Below, one piece after another: positions 42,591 to 51,309 of a DNA stretch of 64,000 nt (its first letter is position 1; every line of letters begins with the position of its first letter). A model generated the notes under the pieces. It was not told the DNA's origin. It saw only the letters and a program-made list of their open reading frames with translations, and searched no databases. The DNA is taken from NCBI GenBank assembly GCA_964482435.1, contig CAYZXL010000004.1, positions 110,068 to 174,067 on the forward strand, in the 5' to 3' direction. This DNA is from CAYZXL01 sp964482435. Its GTDB lineage: Bacteria; Auribacterota; JABMQX01. The translations under genes were made by a program, and so were the position numbers.

Positions 42591-45275
42591 ATGAACCTCA
42601 GAACACTTCGCTCTGCCGTGTCCGTCTTTCTTCTGGTATCGCTCAGTTCAGGCTTAATTGCGTCCGAATGGCACGTGGCGCCTCCGCCATTGGGAAACGA
42701 CGGCAATCCCGGCACCAATGAGCTTCCCTTTGCCACCATCCAGCGCGGTATTGACGCGGCATCCGCCGGCGACCCCGTCATCGTCGCCCAGGGGACCTAC
42801 GTCGAGAACATCCAGTTCAACGGCAAGAACATTGTCCTCACGAGCATCGACCCCCTTAACCCCTCCGTCGTCGCCAACACCATCATTGATGGCAACAAAG
42901 CCGGTTCCGTCGTCACTTTCTCCGGGACCGAAACCGAAGCCTGTGTCCTCTCCGGTTTCACCATCCGAAATGGGAAAGCCGAATGGGCCGGCGGAATCTG
43001 CGGGGGAACATGGGATGTCTACACCGCCGCCACGATCCGGAACAACACGATAACGGACAATTCGGCGGCGAACAACGGCGGCGGCTTGTGTTGGTGCGCG
43101 GGCACGATCCAGAACAACACGATAACCGGCAACTCGGCCACGACCGGCGAGGACGCCGAGGGGGGCGGGCTGGCATATTGCGGCGGCATCATCCAGAAAA
43201 ACACGATAACCGGCAACTCGGCGAATCACGGCGGGGGGTTGTCTCTTTGCTACGGCATCATCCAGAACAACATGATAAGCGACAACTCCGCGCTCACCGG
43301 CGGCGGGCTGGCCTACTGCAACGGCACAATCCAGAACAACACCATATCCGACAACTCGGCGAACGACGGCGGCGGGCTGTGCTCGTGCGGCCGCACGATC
43401 CAGAACAACATCATAACGGGGAACTCGGCAGGACTGTATGGCGGCGGGCTTTGGTACTGCGGGGGCACGATCCAGAGCAACACGATAGCGGGAAACTCGG
43501 CCTCTGAGGGCGGCGGGCTGTATGCGTGCGACGGCACGATCCGCAACTGCATTATATGGGGTAACACCGCCCCGACCGACCCCCAGGTTACCGAGTCCAG
43601 TGTCCCAACCTTCTCGTGTATTCAAGGTTGGAGCGGCGGGGGAACAGGGAACATCGCCACAGACCCACAGTTTCCTGACACCACCGCGCAAGACTATCAC
43701 CTTCAGGAAGGCTCACCGTGCATAGATGCAGCGGCGAGCTACTACTGGTTGGCCTGGCCCCAGCGGGACCGAGACGGCAACTGTCGTCTCGCGGGCCTCG
43801 CAGTGGATATGGGATGCTACGAATACGGCTCCTCCACGGACGCGGATGGGGACCTGCTGTCGGACTCGGAGGAGTCGGCAGGCGGGACCGACCCGCTTAG
43901 AGATGACAGCGACGGCGACGGGCTTCGCGACGGTCTGGAGCTTCTGCGGGGGAGCGACCCGCTTCAGGTAACGGCTCCCGGCGTCCTCAATGTCCCTTCG
44001 GACTTTGCCACCATCCAGGAATCCCTGTGCATCTCTATAGCGGGCGATGAGGTCATCGTCGCGCCCGGGACTTACCCCGAAAACCTTCAGTTCTGCGGTC
44101 CCGACATCATCCTGCGCAGTTCGGACCCGGGCGACCCCAACGTAGTAGGGTCAACGGTCATTGACGGCGGCGGCGCGGGGCCAGTCGTGTCCTTCACGCG
44201 CGGCGAGAGCGAAGCGTGCGTCCTCGCGGGCTTCACGATTCGCAACGGCTGGGCTACCCGCAACGGCGGGGGAATCTGCGGGGGAACAGAGCTTCATCCC
44301 ACTCACGCCACGATCCAGAATAACACGATCACCGCAAACTCCGCTGGCCGCGAGGGCGGCGGGCTGGCTGACTGCGACGGCACGATCCAGAACAACACGA
44401 TAACGGGCAACTCGGCGGAATCGGGCGGTGGGCTTCACGGCTGCGACGGCATGATCCAAAACAACACGATAACTGAGAACTCGGCGGACTGGGGGGGCGG
44501 CGGGCTGGCCTACTGCAACGGCACTGTCCAGAACAACACGATAACCGGCAACTCGGTCACGAACGACTGGAGGAGCGGGGGCGGGCTGGCCTACTGTAAC
44601 GGCACGATCCAGAACAACACGATAAGGGGCAACTCGGCTCCATATCGGGGCGGCGGGCTGTACGACTGCGATGGCACGATCCAGAACAACATGATAAGCG
44701 GCAACTGGGCTACATACGCTGGCGGCGGGCTGTACGAGTGCCACGGCACGATCCGGAACTGCATTATATGGGCGAACACAGCCCCGACCGACCCCCAGCT
44801 TTATGTGTCGAGTACCCCGACATATTCTTGCATCGAGGGGTGGACCGGAGACCCCGCGACAGGGAACATTTCGGGCGATCCGCGCTTCGCTGGCCCGGAT
44901 ACTGGCGATTTTCGGCTGTTGCCCGATTCGCCCTGCATAGATGCTGGCTCCAACGATCCGGGGCTCCCCGCCACAGACATCACCGGAATGCACAGAATCA
45001 TGTTCGGGGGAAAGAGCCTCACCGTTGACATGGGCGCGTACGAATATTACGTCAACGCCCTTTCCCGCGAACTCAACGGCAACGCCGCCCTCACCTGGAG
45101 CAGCCTCGCAGGCAAAACCTACTCAGTTCTTAGTTCCAGCGACATGCTGGCATGGCAGACCGCCGCCGAAGACGTCCCCTCCCTCGGCGACACCGTCACC
45201 ACCTGGACCGACACGACCTCCCCCTTTCTCTCTCCCGCCATCCGAAGCAGGTATTACAGAACCGTCGAGAAATAG
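42591..45275 (+). CDS. Tandem double beta-helix surface protein with internal repeats
   Basis: 894 residues: signal peptide (1-25), beta-helix 1 (about 40-400), a calcium-type TSP3-like linker (about 416-455, DADGDLLSDSEESAGGTDP), beta-helix 2 (about 460-820) and a beta-sandwich tail. Each helix begins with IQ-x-AI/SIAGD-x-VIVAxGTYxENxxF and FTIRNG. Units of about 23-26 residues follow the pattern NNTIxxNSAxxGGGLxxCxGTIQ (six or more per helix). Their DNA is also repetitive (CGATCCAGAACAACACGATA many times). Both helices came from one tandem duplication. Pbh1-type helices bind or cleave polysaccharides; no lyase active site is recognised. Confidence 0.9.
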   Translation: MNLRTLRSAVSVFLLVSLSSGLIASEWHVAPPPLGNDGNPGTNELPFATIQRGIDAASAGDPVIVAQGTYVENIQFNGKNIVLTSIDPLNPSVVANTIIDGNKAGSVVTFSGTETEACVLSGFTIRNGKAEWAGGICGGTWDVYTAATIRNNTITDNSAANNGGGLCWCAGTIQNNTITGNSATTGEDAEGGGLAYCGGIIQKNTITGNSANHGGGLSLCYGIIQNNMISDNSALTGGGLAYCNGTIQNNTISDNSANDGGGLCSCGRTIQNNIITGNSAGLYGGGLWYCGGTIQSNTIAGNSASEGGGLYACDGTIRNCIIWGNTAPTDPQVTESSVPTFSCIQGWSGGGTGNIATDPQFPDTTAQDYHLQEGSPCIDAAASYYWLAWPQRDRDGNCRLAGLAVDMGCYEYGSSTDADGDLLSDSEESAGGTDPLRDDSDGDGLRDGLELLRGSDPLQVTAPGVLNVPSDFATIQESLCISIAGDEVIVAPGTYPENLQFCGPDIILRSSDPGDPNVVGSTVIDGGGAGPVVSFTRGESEACVLAGFTIRNGWATRNGGGICGGTELHPTHATIQNNTITANSAGREGGGLADCDGTIQNNTITGNSAESGGGLHGCDGMIQNNTITENSADWGGGGLAYCNGTVQNNTITGNSVTNDWRSGGGLAYCNGTIQNNTIRGNSAPYRGGGLYDCDGTIQNNMISGNWATYAGGGLYECHGTIRNCIIWANTAPTDPQLYVSSTPTYSCIEGWTGDPATGNISGDPRFAGPDTGDFRLLPDSPCIDAGSNDPGLPATDITGMHRIMFGGKSLTVDMGAYEYYVNALSRELNGNAALTWSSLAGKTYSVLSSSDMLAWQTAAEDVPSLGDTVTTWTDTTSPFLSPAIRSRYYRTVEK
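43030..43545 (+). repeat. Tandem repeats of about 69 bp inside beta-helix domain 1
   Basis: Seven to eight units with the conserved spans CGATCCAGAACAACACGATA and GGCGGCGGGCTG. A second array lies at about 44300-44760. Reading-frame preserving. Confidence 0.8.
44300..44760 (+). repeat. Tandem repeats of about 69-78 bp inside beta-helix domain 2
   Basis: Six units of the same family as 43030-43545, again in frame (AACAACACGATAACGGGCAA). Units within each array resemble one another more than those between arrays by eye, consistent with expansion after duplication. Confidence 0.75.
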
Positions 45276-45284
45276 GGTAAAGCG

Positions 45285-45600
45285 AAACTTTCAGGAGGGA
45301 CCCGCCACAGAGAACGCAGAGGGCGCAGAAAGTAAAGAGAAGGCGTCCCGCCGGAGGCGGGACGGGGAATTTGCCCCCTCCGCGGTCTCCGCGTGCTCTG
45401 CCCTGCAAATTGCCGCTACGCGGCGAGCAGGGACGCCTCTCGCAAAGCCGCAAAGATGCAAAGAAGGACGCCCTGTAAGCACTCCGCGTCTTTGCGCCTT
45501 GGCGAGAGAAAACAGAATCCGACTGACCTGAAAACGGGCCCCAAAGGCCGCATTTTCATGGTCTCCAGGTGTGCGAACCACACGAAAGACTGCGGTTTCA
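45285..45600. repeat. Dispersed compound repeat, copy E, and CGCAGAG/CTCCGCG inverted pair
   Basis: CTCTCGCAAAGCCGCAAAGA ... TTTGCGCCTTGGCGAGAGAA at 45427-45512, then CATTTTCATGGTCTCCAGGT from 45550, so both blocks are present. Just upstream (45305-45400) is the related pair CAGAGAACGCAGAGG ... CTCCGCGGTCTCCGCG with CCCGCCGGAGGCGGG between. Confidence 0.7.
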
Positions 45601-45948
45601 TATTTTCCCGCTTGCCGCGCAGTTTGAAGGTCGCTCGGCACCCCCTCCACCCGAAACTGAGCCATTACTCCAACTGCGTATTTTTCCTTGACAGCCTGCC
45701 CGTGCCGGTCCTCGGCCAGGGGATGAACAAGATAGACAGAATTTCGTGGATCCTGTTTGTCCCCTTTTCAGTTTTGTGAGGTCGGGTCATGGCAGGGCAG
45801 TGCATGGGCGGGGCGCGCCGAGGGCGCGCCAAAAGCGGGGCAGCTTCGTGCCCTCCCCTTCAAATCCCGGCCATCCTGTAAATGCTGTCGAAAGTATCCT
45901 TGCACCTCGCGGCCTCTCCGATGGCTCGCCGTATTTGTGAATTGATGC

Positions 45949-46022
45949 ACTAAGACGCCAGGCGTCTTCTCGGTCGTGTTGCCGGCCGCCCATTGCGTCT
46001 TGGCGGCTTTGCGAGAGACCCT
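45949..46022. repeat. Dispersed repeat, copy F (partial)
   Basis: CTAAGACGCCAGGCGTCTT ... GCGTCTTGGCGGCTTTGCGAGAGA. The second block (CATTTTCATGG) is missing. In the gene-free part of the 850-base gap before the beta-helix gene at 46383. Confidence 0.65.
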
Positions 46023-46128
46023 CTTCGCCAGCGACTCCATCCGCCAGCTTCCTCGTGGCTTGCCATGGAGGGGAAAGCTTCGAGCCGCCACATTTCTCGC
46101 GGAACCTCACAGCCGAATGGGTGTCTAA

Positions 46129-46386
46129 TTGTTAAAAGAACCACAAGGGAGTAGTCTGTGTTGCCTCAAACGCCCAACACATGGAGAAACCACGAAATTA
46201 GAAGAGGCAGGCGCCTTCGGGGAGCATGCGGAATCGCCAGACGTCTCCGAGGGACCAGCCGGGTGTTCCGTGCGAATACCGAAAGGAAAATACGTCGTGC
46301 AGGCGAGCTTTGACACAGGTCCGTTTGCTGGCTTGCTGAAAAGCTCCTTGAATGTGAACTTTGATGGCGGGGAGGTGTCACCATGA
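46129..46386 (+). CDS. Small ORF/fragment: conserved 38-residue C-terminal module, copy 1
   Basis: A frame starting from TTG at 46129 (or GTG at 46270) ends VRIPKGKYVVQASFDTGPFAG..NVNFDGGEVSP and stops at 46386. Its last 38 residues match the sequence at 51193-51309 at 29 of 38 positions, while about 19 codons differ only synonymously, so the frame is under protein-level selection. The stop TGA overlaps the ATG of the beta-helix gene (ATGA), and the FDGGE codons form its ribosome site (GGGGAGGTG). The residues further upstream (HGETTKLEEAGAFG) also resemble HKGEELLDKFVFG before the UGA at 51169. It may be a decayed gene end or a functional small ORF. Confidence 0.55.
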   Translation: MLKEPQGSSLCCLKRPTHGETTKLEEAGAFGEHAESPDVSEGPAGCSVRIPKGKYVVQASFDTGPFAGLLKSSLNVNFDGGEVSP

Positions 46387-49031
46387 CTTCCAAAGCGGTT
46401 CTTTTCGTCACGTCGTTTCTTTCCCTGGTCTCGATTCCCCCGTGCTCGAGTGCGGCTGAGTGGTACGTGGACTGTGAGATTGACGAGCCGGGAGGCGGGG
46501 AGTCTTGGGGATCCGCCTTCGAGATGATTCAGAAGGGGATTGACGCGGCATCCGACGGCGACACGGTGTTCGTAGCGGATGGGACCTATTACGAAAACAT
46601 CCACTTTCGCGGCAAGAACATCTTCGTGCTAAGCACGCACGTGTGCTACCCCGAGGCGCTCGAAAAGACGGTCATTGATGGGAATCAAGCCGGTTCGGTC
46701 GTCACATTCCTCGGCACGGAGGGTGGAAGATGCGGGTTAGCGGGATTCACGATTCGCAACGGGTTCGCCTACGAGGGAGGTGGAATCCAGGGGAACGGCA
46801 CGCACGCGGCGATAGAGTGCAACATCATCACGGGGAACACCGCTGTCGAGGCAGGCGGCGGGATGTACGGTTGCGACTGTACGATGACTGGAAACATCAT
46901 CACAGGTAACACGTCCGCAATGTTCGGCGGTGGGCTGGCGAACTGCAACGGAGTGATCAATAACGATCGAATTATCGGCAATTTGGCTGGAGAGGGAGGC
47001 GGCTTTTATGGCTGCAACGGGGCCGTTCAGGTCTGCGAGATCTCTGGGAACACGGCAACGCGGCAGGGGGGCGGGCTGAGTAACTGCAACGGCTTCGTAG
47101 AAAGCAACACGATTTTCCGCAACTCCGCTCAGTGGGGCGGCGGGCTGTTCTCCTGTAGCGGTACCATCCGAAATAACACGATCAGGGAGAACTCCGCTAC
47201 CGGAGAGGACGGCCTTGGCGGTGGGTTGTTCTGGTGCCACGGCACAGTCGAGGGAAACGGCATTACCGCCAATTCCGCGAGCATCGCCGGCGGCGGGCTG
47301 TACGACTGTGACGGGACAATCCGGATTAATGTCATCTCAAAGAACTCCGCAGGCAGGTGGGGCGGGGGACTCGGCGCTTGCGATGGCACGATCACGGAAA
47401 ACTCCATTGACGGAAATTCCGCTACCGGCGAAGAGGGTTTCGGCGGCGGATTGTTCTGGTGCAATGGAGCCGTCGAAGACAACGCTATCACCGCAAATTC
47501 CGCTGGCCGCGACGGCGGTGGGCTGTACGATTGTGATGGCACAATCGTTCGCGACGGCATTGCCGGGAACTCCGCTGGCGGCTCGGGTGGCGGCATGTAT
47601 GGCTGTGACGGCGACCTCCGCGATAACACCATCGGCGGAAACTCGGCGCAATACGGCGGCGGACTGGCGGAGTGCGACACCCTCATCCTGCACAACCAGA
47701 TCGCCGGAAACGCCGCTGAAGAAGGCGGCGGTCTGCACTCCTGCGACGACGTCATCGAGAGCAACAGAATCTCCGAGAACACGGCATCTGGTGAAGGCGG
47801 CGGCCTGAGCAAATGCCAGGGACTTATCCGCGACAACGTCATCTCAGGGAATCTCTCCAAATGGGGTGGTGGGCTTTTCTCCTGCAATGGCACGATCCGT
47901 AACAACACCATCACCGGAAACATGGCAATAGGAGATGACGGGGTCGGCGGGGGGTTTTTCTGGTGCCACGGCACAATCGAGAACAACGAAATCACCGAAA
48001 ACTCCGCGAGCGGCGCGGCAGGCGGGTTCTACGACTGTCAGGGCACGATCCAGGGCAACACAATTTCAGGGAATTTCGGCGGGACAAGGGGCGGAGGACT
48101 GGACTTCTGCAACGGCGCCATCCGCAACAACATTATCACAGGAAACTCGGCCCAATCCGGCGGGGCGCTGAACCACTGCAGCGGGCTCATCGAAAGTAAC
48201 ATCATCCGCGGAAACACCGCCAGCGCTGCGGGCGGCGGACTGTGCGGGTGCGGGGGCGTCATCGAGCGAAACACGATTTCGGGAAACAGTGGCAGCTGGG
48301 GCGGCGCCATGCACTGCTGCTCCGGCAGAGTCCGGAACAACATCATCACCGGAAACTACGCTGACCAGGGCGGAGCGTTCAGTCTTGGCGACGCCACACT
48401 TTCCAACAACGTCATCTGTGGAAACTCCGCACAGCGTGGAGGAGCGGTAGCCTGGTGCGACATGATCGCCAACTCCATTATCTGGGGAAATCGTGCGCCT
48501 GAGGACCCACAGTTTCATCAACAGGTCAGAGCGGAGTATTGCTGCATCGAGGGCTGGCGCATGCATGACACGAACATCGGTGACGACCCGCAGTTCGTCA
48601 ACCCCGGCCACTGGGACGACAAAGGGACGCCGGATGATTTGTCAGACGATGTCTGGGTGGACGGGGACTATCGCCTCAAGCCCGATTCCCCCTGCATAGA
48701 CAAAGGGAATAACTGGTATGTCAGTCCGCCGGAACTGGACATGGATGGCAACCATCGCATCGCAAAAGGGCGAGACTCCCTCACGGTGGACATGGGCGCG
48801 TACGAATACGGTTCTTTGCAGTTCAAGGTCGTGGCGGTCACGAAGGAGGTTGCCGGCGGGACAAAACTTACCTGGAGCAGCCGCCCCGGAGACACTTACA
48901 CCGTCTGCTCAACTTCTGACCTCTGCGAATGGACCCTGAGAGGTGTGATACCCTCCCAGGGCGAGTTGACAAGTTGGACCGACCCCGACGGCACGCGCAC
49001 AAGGAAATTCTATAGAGTCGGAATTAAGTGA
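46383..49031 (+). CDS. Large beta-helix surface protein
   Basis: 882 residues: signal peptide (about 1-26), a right-handed beta-helix of about 25 turns (45-790) with units of NxITGNSAxxGGGLxxCxGxI pattern, and a 75-residue beta-sandwich tail (VVAVTKEVAGGTKLTWSSRPGDTYTVCSTSDL). Related to the gene at 42591, but the repeats have diverged much more at DNA level and no TSP3 linker is seen. Coupled to the preceding short ORF by an ATGA overlap with a strong GGGGAGG ribosome site. Substrate unknown. Confidence 0.9.
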   Translation: MTSKAVLFVTSFLSLVSIPPCSSAAEWYVDCEIDEPGGGESWGSAFEMIQKGIDAASDGDTVFVADGTYYENIHFRGKNIFVLSTHVCYPEALEKTVIDGNQAGSVVTFLGTEGGRCGLAGFTIRNGFAYEGGGIQGNGTHAAIECNIITGNTAVEAGGGMYGCDCTMTGNIITGNTSAMFGGGLANCNGVINNDRIIGNLAGEGGGFYGCNGAVQVCEISGNTATRQGGGLSNCNGFVESNTIFRNSAQWGGGLFSCSGTIRNNTIRENSATGEDGLGGGLFWCHGTVEGNGITANSASIAGGGLYDCDGTIRINVISKNSAGRWGGGLGACDGTITENSIDGNSATGEEGFGGGLFWCNGAVEDNAITANSAGRDGGGLYDCDGTIVRDGIAGNSAGGSGGGMYGCDGDLRDNTIGGNSAQYGGGLAECDTLILHNQIAGNAAEEGGGLHSCDDVIESNRISENTASGEGGGLSKCQGLIRDNVISGNLSKWGGGLFSCNGTIRNNTITGNMAIGDDGVGGGFFWCHGTIENNEITENSASGAAGGFYDCQGTIQGNTISGNFGGTRGGGLDFCNGAIRNNIITGNSAQSGGALNHCSGLIESNIIRGNTASAAGGGLCGCGGVIERNTISGNSGSWGGAMHCCSGRVRNNIITGNYADQGGAFSLGDATLSNNVICGNSAQRGGAVAWCDMIANSIIWGNRAPEDPQFHQQVRAEYCCIEGWRMHDTNIGDDPQFVNPGHWDDKGTPDDLSDDVWVDGDYRLKPDSPCIDKGNNWYVSPPELDMDGNHRIAKGRDSLTVDMGAYEYGSLQFKVVAVTKEVAGGTKLTWSSRPGDTYTVCSTSDLCEWTLRGVIPSQGELTSWTDPDGTRTRKFYRVGIK

Positions 49032-49063
49032 TGCACGACCCGCAGGGGCCAGAAGCGGGATTC

Positions 49064-49146
49064 CGTTTTCTCTCGCCAAGGCGCAAAGACGCCAGGAGTT
49101 CACAGCGCGTCCTTCTTTGCGTCTTAGCGGCTTTGCGAGAGGCTCG
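49064..49146. repeat. Dispersed repeat, copy G
   Basis: TTTTCTCTCGCCAAGGCGCA AAGACGCC ... TTCTTTGCGTCTTAGCGGCTTTGCGAGAGG. Core only, between the beta-helix gene and the secreted protein at 49273. The gap to 49272 has no other feature. Confidence 0.65.
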
Positions 49147-49272
49147 CTTGGTCCACGTCGCTTCTGAGGGGCGCGGTAGCTCATGCGGCGGAAGTCTGCA
49201 CGCAATAGACCTTGTTTGGCTGGGCGCCGACGACTACAGGCTTCAGCATGGAGGAGAGGAAAAGGTGGCGTT

Positions 49273-51171
49273 ATGATACGGATACTGTCTTTTGCGAGTG
49301 CATTGGCTGTGCTTACGTGGTGTGTTCCTGTGTTTCCGCTGGCGGGGAGTCACCCTGCTGGACTTCCGGTCGGTCAACAGCCCGAATGGCCTGAAGGGTT
49401 GGCCGATTTGCTGAACAGTCCGGGGCGGGTGCACGGTTACTTCGTCAACGCCAACGATTTTTTCTTCTATCGCGGTGATACGGATGAGTTCAACGAATTC
49501 CTCGAGCAGTATGCCAGGCTGAAGAAGACGCCGCTGACGCTCGTCTTGCAGCCGGGTCCGGGGAAGACAGACTCTCTCACGCCCGATGACAAAGAGATTG
49601 CGTTTGACTGGAACGTTGACGTCTATTGTCGCGGTTGGGCGCGGGAAGGCCCCTCGGACCCCACCGGCCAGAAAGGCAAGCATGTCGTGATGATTGAGCT
49701 TCACACCGGCGGGCAAGTTGAGCTGGGTAAGGTCAAGGCCCCTTTGAACGTCAGGGTGAAATACGCCGAGGGAAAAAAGGAGCTGACCGAGTTCGCCGCG
49801 GCCCATGAGGCAAAACGAAAACCAGCGACACAAACGCAAGAGAAGCCACCGGCCACTCCTGCGGCGGCAACACACGAGCCTGCCGGAGAGCCTGGTGTGT
49901 ACTACATCAACCTTGCTCCCTACTTGACCGCACCCTGGACCGAATACCACGGCGGTGAGGCAGGAAGCGACCTTCCCCTGGAAGTGGGGGGAGCGCGAAT
50001 CGGCGATGCACTTTTCCGGATTGGGAAAGGCGTTGTCCAGCTCGGGGGCCCCAACCTCAAAGATAAGCCCACAGAGGTCAAAGGAATCAAGGTCGGGCTG
50101 AAATTCAAGAAGCTTCACGTCCTTCACGGCGTCAGCTCGGAGCGACCGGAAGGCACCCGGGTCGGGACATACGTAATCCATTATGGCGATAGCTCCACGG
50201 TCGAGATTCCCATCGAGTATGGCGTTCACATGAGGGACTGGTTGGCGTTCAGGGAGACGCTGGAGGTCTCCGGAGCCCAGGTGGCCTGGATAGGCATGGA
50301 CCCACTCTCGCCCCCTGCTCGCCTCTATTGTTTGGCCTGGGACAATCCCCATCCGGACAAAGCCGTCACAGCCATTGACTTCAATTCCGCCGAGGCCGAA
50401 TCCGCACCCTTTGTAGTCGCCATGACTGCTGAAGAAGCGGTCGCCGTCGCTCCTGCCGAAGCGTCCGTCTCGCCGGACTACAAGTCGAAACGGCCGCGTT
50501 TCGTCAAGCTGCCCCTGAACGAGGATGGCTCGAAAGTCCTGCTCGTCACGTTCGACGAGTCAAAGGGAACCGCAACCGGCTACGACCTGCTCCTCGCCGA
50601 CCTCGATTTCGACGGCAAGGTCGGGCAGTCCGAAAGGATGAATGGAACGAGTGTTGAACGAAACGGCAAGGTCGCCCTCAGCTCCTTCGCCCCGGTCAAG
50701 CTCGATGTGCCATACAAGGCAGACAAAAGTGTCCTCGCTTCCTGGCAAGTTGCTTTCAGCTATCAAGCGCCCCGCGAGGTGCAGGAAGCCATCCCCCCAG
50801 CCGGCGAACGAGGGACTCTTGTCCCACGGGAGTTGCCCATTGGAACGTTCCATATCACGGCCAATCTTTTGCTTCGTCAGGACTCGACCGACTGGCGCTA
50901 CTTCCGCAGTGGTGACTTGCAGACCTCCGAAAGCCCGGAGACAGCCCCTGTCTGGAACATCAACCGCGGCCTGAAATTCGAGGTCACCACCAGACCTGAC
51001 GGGCGAAATAAGGGAAACCTCGGAATCGGGATTAAGTGCCTCGTCGGCGAAGACGAGCTTCGAGAGAGCAGAGCGGGGCAGCCCATCAAAGCCCAGGTTG
51101 AGATAAAGAAGTCGGACGGCAGTGTAGTCCACAAGGGCGAAGAGCTTCTGGACAAATTCGTCTTCGGGTGA
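49273..51171 (+). CDS. Secreted multi-domain protein ending at an in-frame UGA
   Basis: 632 residues. Signal peptide (1-22). N-terminal domain (about 35-180; WPEGLADLLNSPGRVHGYF, FNEFLEQYARLKKTPLTLV, VELGKVKAPLNVRVKYAEG) is paralogous to the entire protein at 51306. A Thr/Pro linker (about 180-210), a NPCBM/galactose-binding-like domain (210-350; YINLAPYLTAPWTEYHGG), then beta-sandwich domains. The last strands of the terminal domain are missing: the frame hits TGA at 51169 and the missing part continues in the same frame. ATG 49273 has GGAGAGG and AAGGTGG before it. A frame 30 codons longer lacks a ribosome site. Confidence 0.75.
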   Translation: MIRILSFASALAVLTWCVPVFPLAGSHPAGLPVGQQPEWPEGLADLLNSPGRVHGYFVNANDFFFYRGDTDEFNEFLEQYARLKKTPLTLVLQPGPGKTDSLTPDDKEIAFDWNVDVYCRGWAREGPSDPTGQKGKHVVMIELHTGGQVELGKVKAPLNVRVKYAEGKKELTEFAAAHEAKRKPATQTQEKPPATPAAATHEPAGEPGVYYINLAPYLTAPWTEYHGGEAGSDLPLEVGGARIGDALFRIGKGVVQLGGPNLKDKPTEVKGIKVGLKFKKLHVLHGVSSERPEGTRVGTYVIHYGDSSTVEIPIEYGVHMRDWLAFRETLEVSGAQVAWIGMDPLSPPARLYCLAWDNPHPDKAVTAIDFNSAEAESAPFVVAMTAEEAVAVAPAEASVSPDYKSKRPRFVKLPLNEDGSKVLLVTFDESKGTATGYDLLLADLDFDGKVGQSERMNGTSVERNGKVALSSFAPVKLDVPYKADKSVLASWQVAFSYQAPREVQEAIPPAGERGTLVPRELPIGTFHITANLLLRQDSTDWRYFRSGDLQTSESPETAPVWNINRGLKFEVTTRPDGRNKGNLGIGIKCLVGEDELRESRAGQPIKAQVEIKKSDGSVVHKGEELLDKFVFG

Positions 51172-51309
51172 GGAGGATTCTGCGGGTATTCCGTGCGAAT
51201 ACCAAAGGGCGATTACGTGGTGGAGGCAAGTCTCGATACAGGCCCCCTTGCCGGAGTCCTCAAAGGTTCTGCGAACGTGAATTTTGACGGAGGAGAGACA
51301 TCCCAATGA
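51172..51309 (+). other. In-frame continuation behind the UGA; conserved 38-residue module, copy 2
   Basis: After TGA (51169-51171) the same frame reads GGFCGYSVRIPKGDYVV and on to NVNFDGGETSQ, stopping at 51309. It completes the beta-sandwich of the upstream protein and matches the ORF ending at 46386. A GTG at 51193 with GGAGGA before it could start it as a separate 38-residue peptide. Its TGA overlaps the next gene (ATGA). Either a nonsense mutation, a sequencing error, readthrough, recoding or a separate small ORF. Confidence 0.6.
51185..51203 (+). other. 7-bp hairpin just downstream of the in-frame UGA
   Basis: GGTATTC-CGTGC-GAATACC, a perfect stem with a 5-base loop, whose loop lies 21-25 bases after the UGA. 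In the copy at 46260 the stem is GGTGTTC with GAATACC, so a G-U pair keeps it. It also encloses the possible GTG start. Confidence 0.5.

Noticed and set aside
42654..43700. 348-codon minus-strand frame opposite the beta-helix repeats
   Set aside because: Repetitive DNA gives a repetitive shadow (VVLDRAxARxQPAA); the plus-strand frame has a signal peptide, promoter and beta-helix pattern.
43030..44760. CRISPR-like array in the beta-helix gene
   Set aside because: The repeats are in frame, the spacers are themselves similar, and the units encode beta-helix turns. No cas genes.
51169..51171. A genome-wide alternative code reading UGA as sense
   Set aside because: Many confidently assigned genes in the window end at TGA exactly where their families end, so UGA is a stop here in general.
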